This document shows positions 62,452 through 64,000 of a DNA stretch of 64,000 nt, piece by piece. The DNA is from Afipia sp049747295 (GTDB taxonomy: Bacteria; Pseudomonadota; Alphaproteobacteria; Rhizobiales; Xanthobacteraceae). The stretch spans positions 4,774,001-4,838,000 of the forward strand of contig NZ_JBMHJM010000001.1 of assembly GCF_049747295.1 (NCBI RefSeq), read 5' to 3'. The position numbers and the translations under genes were made by a program. Position 1 is the stretch's first letter. Each line of letters starts with the position of its first letter. The notes beneath the pieces are model-generated. The model ran no database searches. It had not been told where the DNA came from and saw only the letters and a program-made list of their open reading frames with translations.

Positions 62452-63108
62452 ATGGCGTTGACGCTGGTAATCGGCAACAAGAATTATTCATCATGGTCGA
62501 TGCGGCCATGGATGGCGTTGAAAGCTTTCGGGATTCCGTTCAACGAAATCGTGATCCCGCTTTATACCGGCGACGCCGACAAGCGGCGTATCCTGGGCTT
62601 TACGCAGTCCGGCAAGGTGCCCGCGCTGATCGACGGCGAGATTACTGTCTGGGACTCGCTTGCGATCATTGAATACCTCGCCGAACGGTTTCCCGATGCG
62701 CATATCTGGCCGCAGGATCGCGCCAGCCGTGCGCATGCGCGGTCGATCTCGGCGGAAATGCACTCCGGCTTCATGGCGCTGCGCAATGAATGCGGCATGA
62801 ACCTTCATCGGCCGGTCGGCGCGAAGCGGCTTTCGGACGAGGCCAAAGCCAATATCACGCGTATCCAGCAGATCTGGACGGACTGCCGTCAACGTCATGC
62901 GGGCGAGGGGCCATATCTTTTCGGTGCTTTCAGCGGCGCCGACGCGATGTATGCGCCGGTGGTCCATCGCTTCCAGATCTACGCGATCGAGGTGACGCCT
63001 CCGGTCCGCGAATACATGGACACCATGCAGGCCAACACGGCTTTCAAGGAGTGGACAGAGGCGGGCCTCGCCGAAACGCTTCTCATTGAACGGTTCGAGG
63101 TCGAATAA
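62452..63108 (+). CDS. Glutathione S-transferase family protein
   Basis: 218 residues. N-terminal thioredoxin-fold GST domain (LVIGNKNYSSWSMRPWMALKA, GKVPALIDGEITVWDSLAIIEYLAERF) and an all-helical C-terminal domain. Looks like the YfcF-related or zeta-like group with the Ser-rich active-site loop. Substrate unknown; probably detoxification. Confidence 0.92.
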   Translation: MALTLVIGNKNYSSWSMRPWMALKAFGIPFNEIVIPLYTGDADKRRILGFTQSGKVPALIDGEITVWDSLAIIEYLAERFPDAHIWPQDRASRAHARSISAEMHSGFMALRNECGMNLHRPVGAKRLSDEAKANITRIQQIWTDCRQRHAGEGPYLFGAFSGADAMYAPVVHRFQIYAIEVTPPVREYMDTMQANTAFKEWTEAGLAETLLIERFEVE

Positions 63109-63200
63109 TCTCGCGGAAATTTGCTTGGCCGTTCGCTTGACCGGCGAACGTGAAGCGGCAATGGCTCCAACGATATCGAATTTGGATCTGGGGACTGCAC

Positions 63201-63569
63201 ATGGGAATTTTCGATACGTTGACCAGCGTGATGGCTTCGAAGGCGGCCGGCGCGATCGAGGCCGCTGTCATTCCGGTTGTTCTGAGCGAAGTGCTCGGCA
63301 ATGGCGGGGGGCAGGGCGGATTGTCCGCGATCGTCGCCAAGCTCGAGCAGGCCGGCCTCGGCGAGCAGGTCAAATCGTGGATCGGCACGGGGCAGAACCT
63401 TCCGATCAGCGCGCAGCAATTGCAGCAGGTCCTCGGCAGCGACGTGGTCAAGCAACTGGCGGGCCGCTTCGGCATTCCAGCGGACCAGCTCTCGACAGTC
63501 CTCGCTCAGGTTCTGCCGAACGCGGTGGACCACGCGAGCCCGTCCGGTACGCTTCCGCATACCGCCTAG
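63201..63569 (+). CDS. YidB family (DUF937) protein
   Basis: 122 residues from ATG 63201 (GGGGA 6 bp before). A helical DUF937 domain: GGGQGGLSAIVAKLEQAGLGEQVKSWIG, followed by PISAQQLQQVLGSDVVKQLAGRFGIPADQLSTVLAQVLPNAVDHASP. The family is widespread and uncharacterised. The TAG stop begins a dispersed repeat (CTAGTGGGTGGTTCAG). Confidence 0.9.
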   Translation: MGIFDTLTSVMASKAAGAIEAAVIPVVLSEVLGNGGGQGGLSAIVAKLEQAGLGEQVKSWIGTGQNLPISAQQLQQVLGSDVVKQLAGRFGIPADQLSTVLAQVLPNAVDHASPSGTLPHTA

Positions 63570-63718
63570 TGGGTGGTTCAGAAGCTAACGTCGTTTTCGC
63601 CGCGCATCCTTCAAGCGAACTTCTGAACCGAGAACCACGGAGCTGCGGTGCTCATTCGAATCCGAAGTTCGCTTCGAGGTGCATTGCAGCACGAGGCAAA
63701 TTTCGGATTTGGGACACG
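63566..63718. repeat. Dispersed double-hairpin repeat, diverged copy
   Basis: Hairpin A is represented by GGTTCAGAAG (63575-63584) pairing with CTTCTGAACC within 63614-63629. Hairpin B has arms CGAATCCGAAGTTCGC (63657-63672) and GCAAATTTCGGATTTG (63696-63711) with three C-to-T-type mismatches. Same order and orientation as the copies at 8108 and 8663. It begins with CTAGTG containing the stop codon of the YidB gene. Confidence 0.7.
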
Positions 63719-64000
63719 ACGGCGGTCGCTTCCCAAGTCTCTGACTTTGCTTGCAGAACGCCGGGAACCCGGATTATGCGGGTTGCGCGCGGCTGGACCC
63801 TGCTTTGCCCCTCATGCAGGTCGCAAAATCGGACTTATCATGTTGTAAAATAAGAATATTTTCAGTTGGTGTGCGGTGCGATTTGTCTGGCCAAAAGCCG
63901 ATCTTGCGTGCTATACGCCTGCCGGGCGTTCAAACGGGCCACTGCCGGGTCAACGGCAGGCCACCAAATGCGCGTATCGCGTGATGGAGCACGGTGTTGA
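63719..64000. other. Gene-free right end of the window
   Basis: No convincing coding frame. A short hairpin at 63937-63962 (CTGCCG / CGGCAG with GGCC/GGCC flanks) precedes an ATG-containing end, possibly the 5' leader of a gene outside the window. An AT-rich patch at 63835-63865 (TTGTAAAATAAGAATATTTT) could be a promoter. Confidence 0.4.

Noticed and set aside
63937..64000. Possible SAM-type riboswitch leader at the right edge
   Set aside because: A short hairpin and a GCGCGTATCGCG stretch are present, but no consensus of a known riboswitch class could be matched, and the downstream gene is outside the window.

Overview
The window looks like chromosomal DNA of a GC-rich alphaproteobacterium of the Bradyrhizobium / Afipia / Rhodopseudomonas group (Nitrobacteraceae). 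This is inferred from gene content: a FixK-type regulator with TTGA-N6-TCAA boxes, an IalB-family secreted protein, a small Gly/Tyr-rich protein with a DGCG prefix, an aa3-type cytochrome oxidase subunit I, and many small secreted proteins. No phage, IS transposase, rRNA or CRISPR array is visible. One tRNA (Leu, anticodon GAG) is present.

Left part (1-9000). A giant N,N-dimethylformamidase-like secreted protein with two DUF4082 domains runs off the left edge. Then comes a compact minus-strand operon: a membrane protein, a winged-helix regulator, a cis-prenyltransferase (UppS-like) and a cobalamin-binding radical SAM enzyme. The same 17-bp palindrome lies before its first gene and over the start codon of the prenyltransferase. 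Next is a small secreted-protein gene bracketed by two direct copies of a double-hairpin repeat.

Housekeeping part (9000-24600). Genes include glutathione-dependent formaldehyde dehydrogenase, an EamA exporter, photolyase, a chemoreceptor, 1-Cys peroxiredoxin, a secreted phosphodiesterase/phosphatase, biotin-dependent carboxylase alpha subunit, oxaloacetate decarboxylase family protein, acylphosphatase, LipB, a FliN-like protein and tRNA-Leu.

Low-oxygen fermentation island (24680-38730). Two plus-strand operons are each preceded by a near-identical FixK/FNR box. The first holds a PhaC-like DUF3141 protein, phosphate acyltransferase and acetate kinase. The second holds pyruvate formate-lyase, its activating enzyme, an AspT-type transporter, a FocA-type formate channel and an N-terminally extended FabI. 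Between them on the minus strand lie a FixK-like regulator with a single cysteine, an IalB protein and a secreted hydrolase. The likely combined job is pyruvate to acetyl-CoA plus formate, acetyl-CoA to acetate with ATP, formate export, and some acyl-chain or polyester chemistry under oxygen limitation.

Regulators and amide/urea module (38800-51780). AraC/SDR and LysR/membrane-protein divergent pairs are followed by a MarR regulator, a signal-less AmiC-like binding protein, an amidase and a complete five-gene amide/urea-type ABC importer.

Right part (51780-64000). This holds an orphan ctaD, small membrane and secreted proteins, tandem polysaccharide deacetylases, MgtE, an M15-like peptidase, a solitary XRE protein, aldo/keto reductase, YdcF, DUF3253, DUF599, GST and YidB genes. 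Another copy of the dispersed repeat follows. Three genes in the window (24748-26958, 44047-45231, 63201-63569) end with a TAG stop lying inside the CTAGTG edge of this repeat family.
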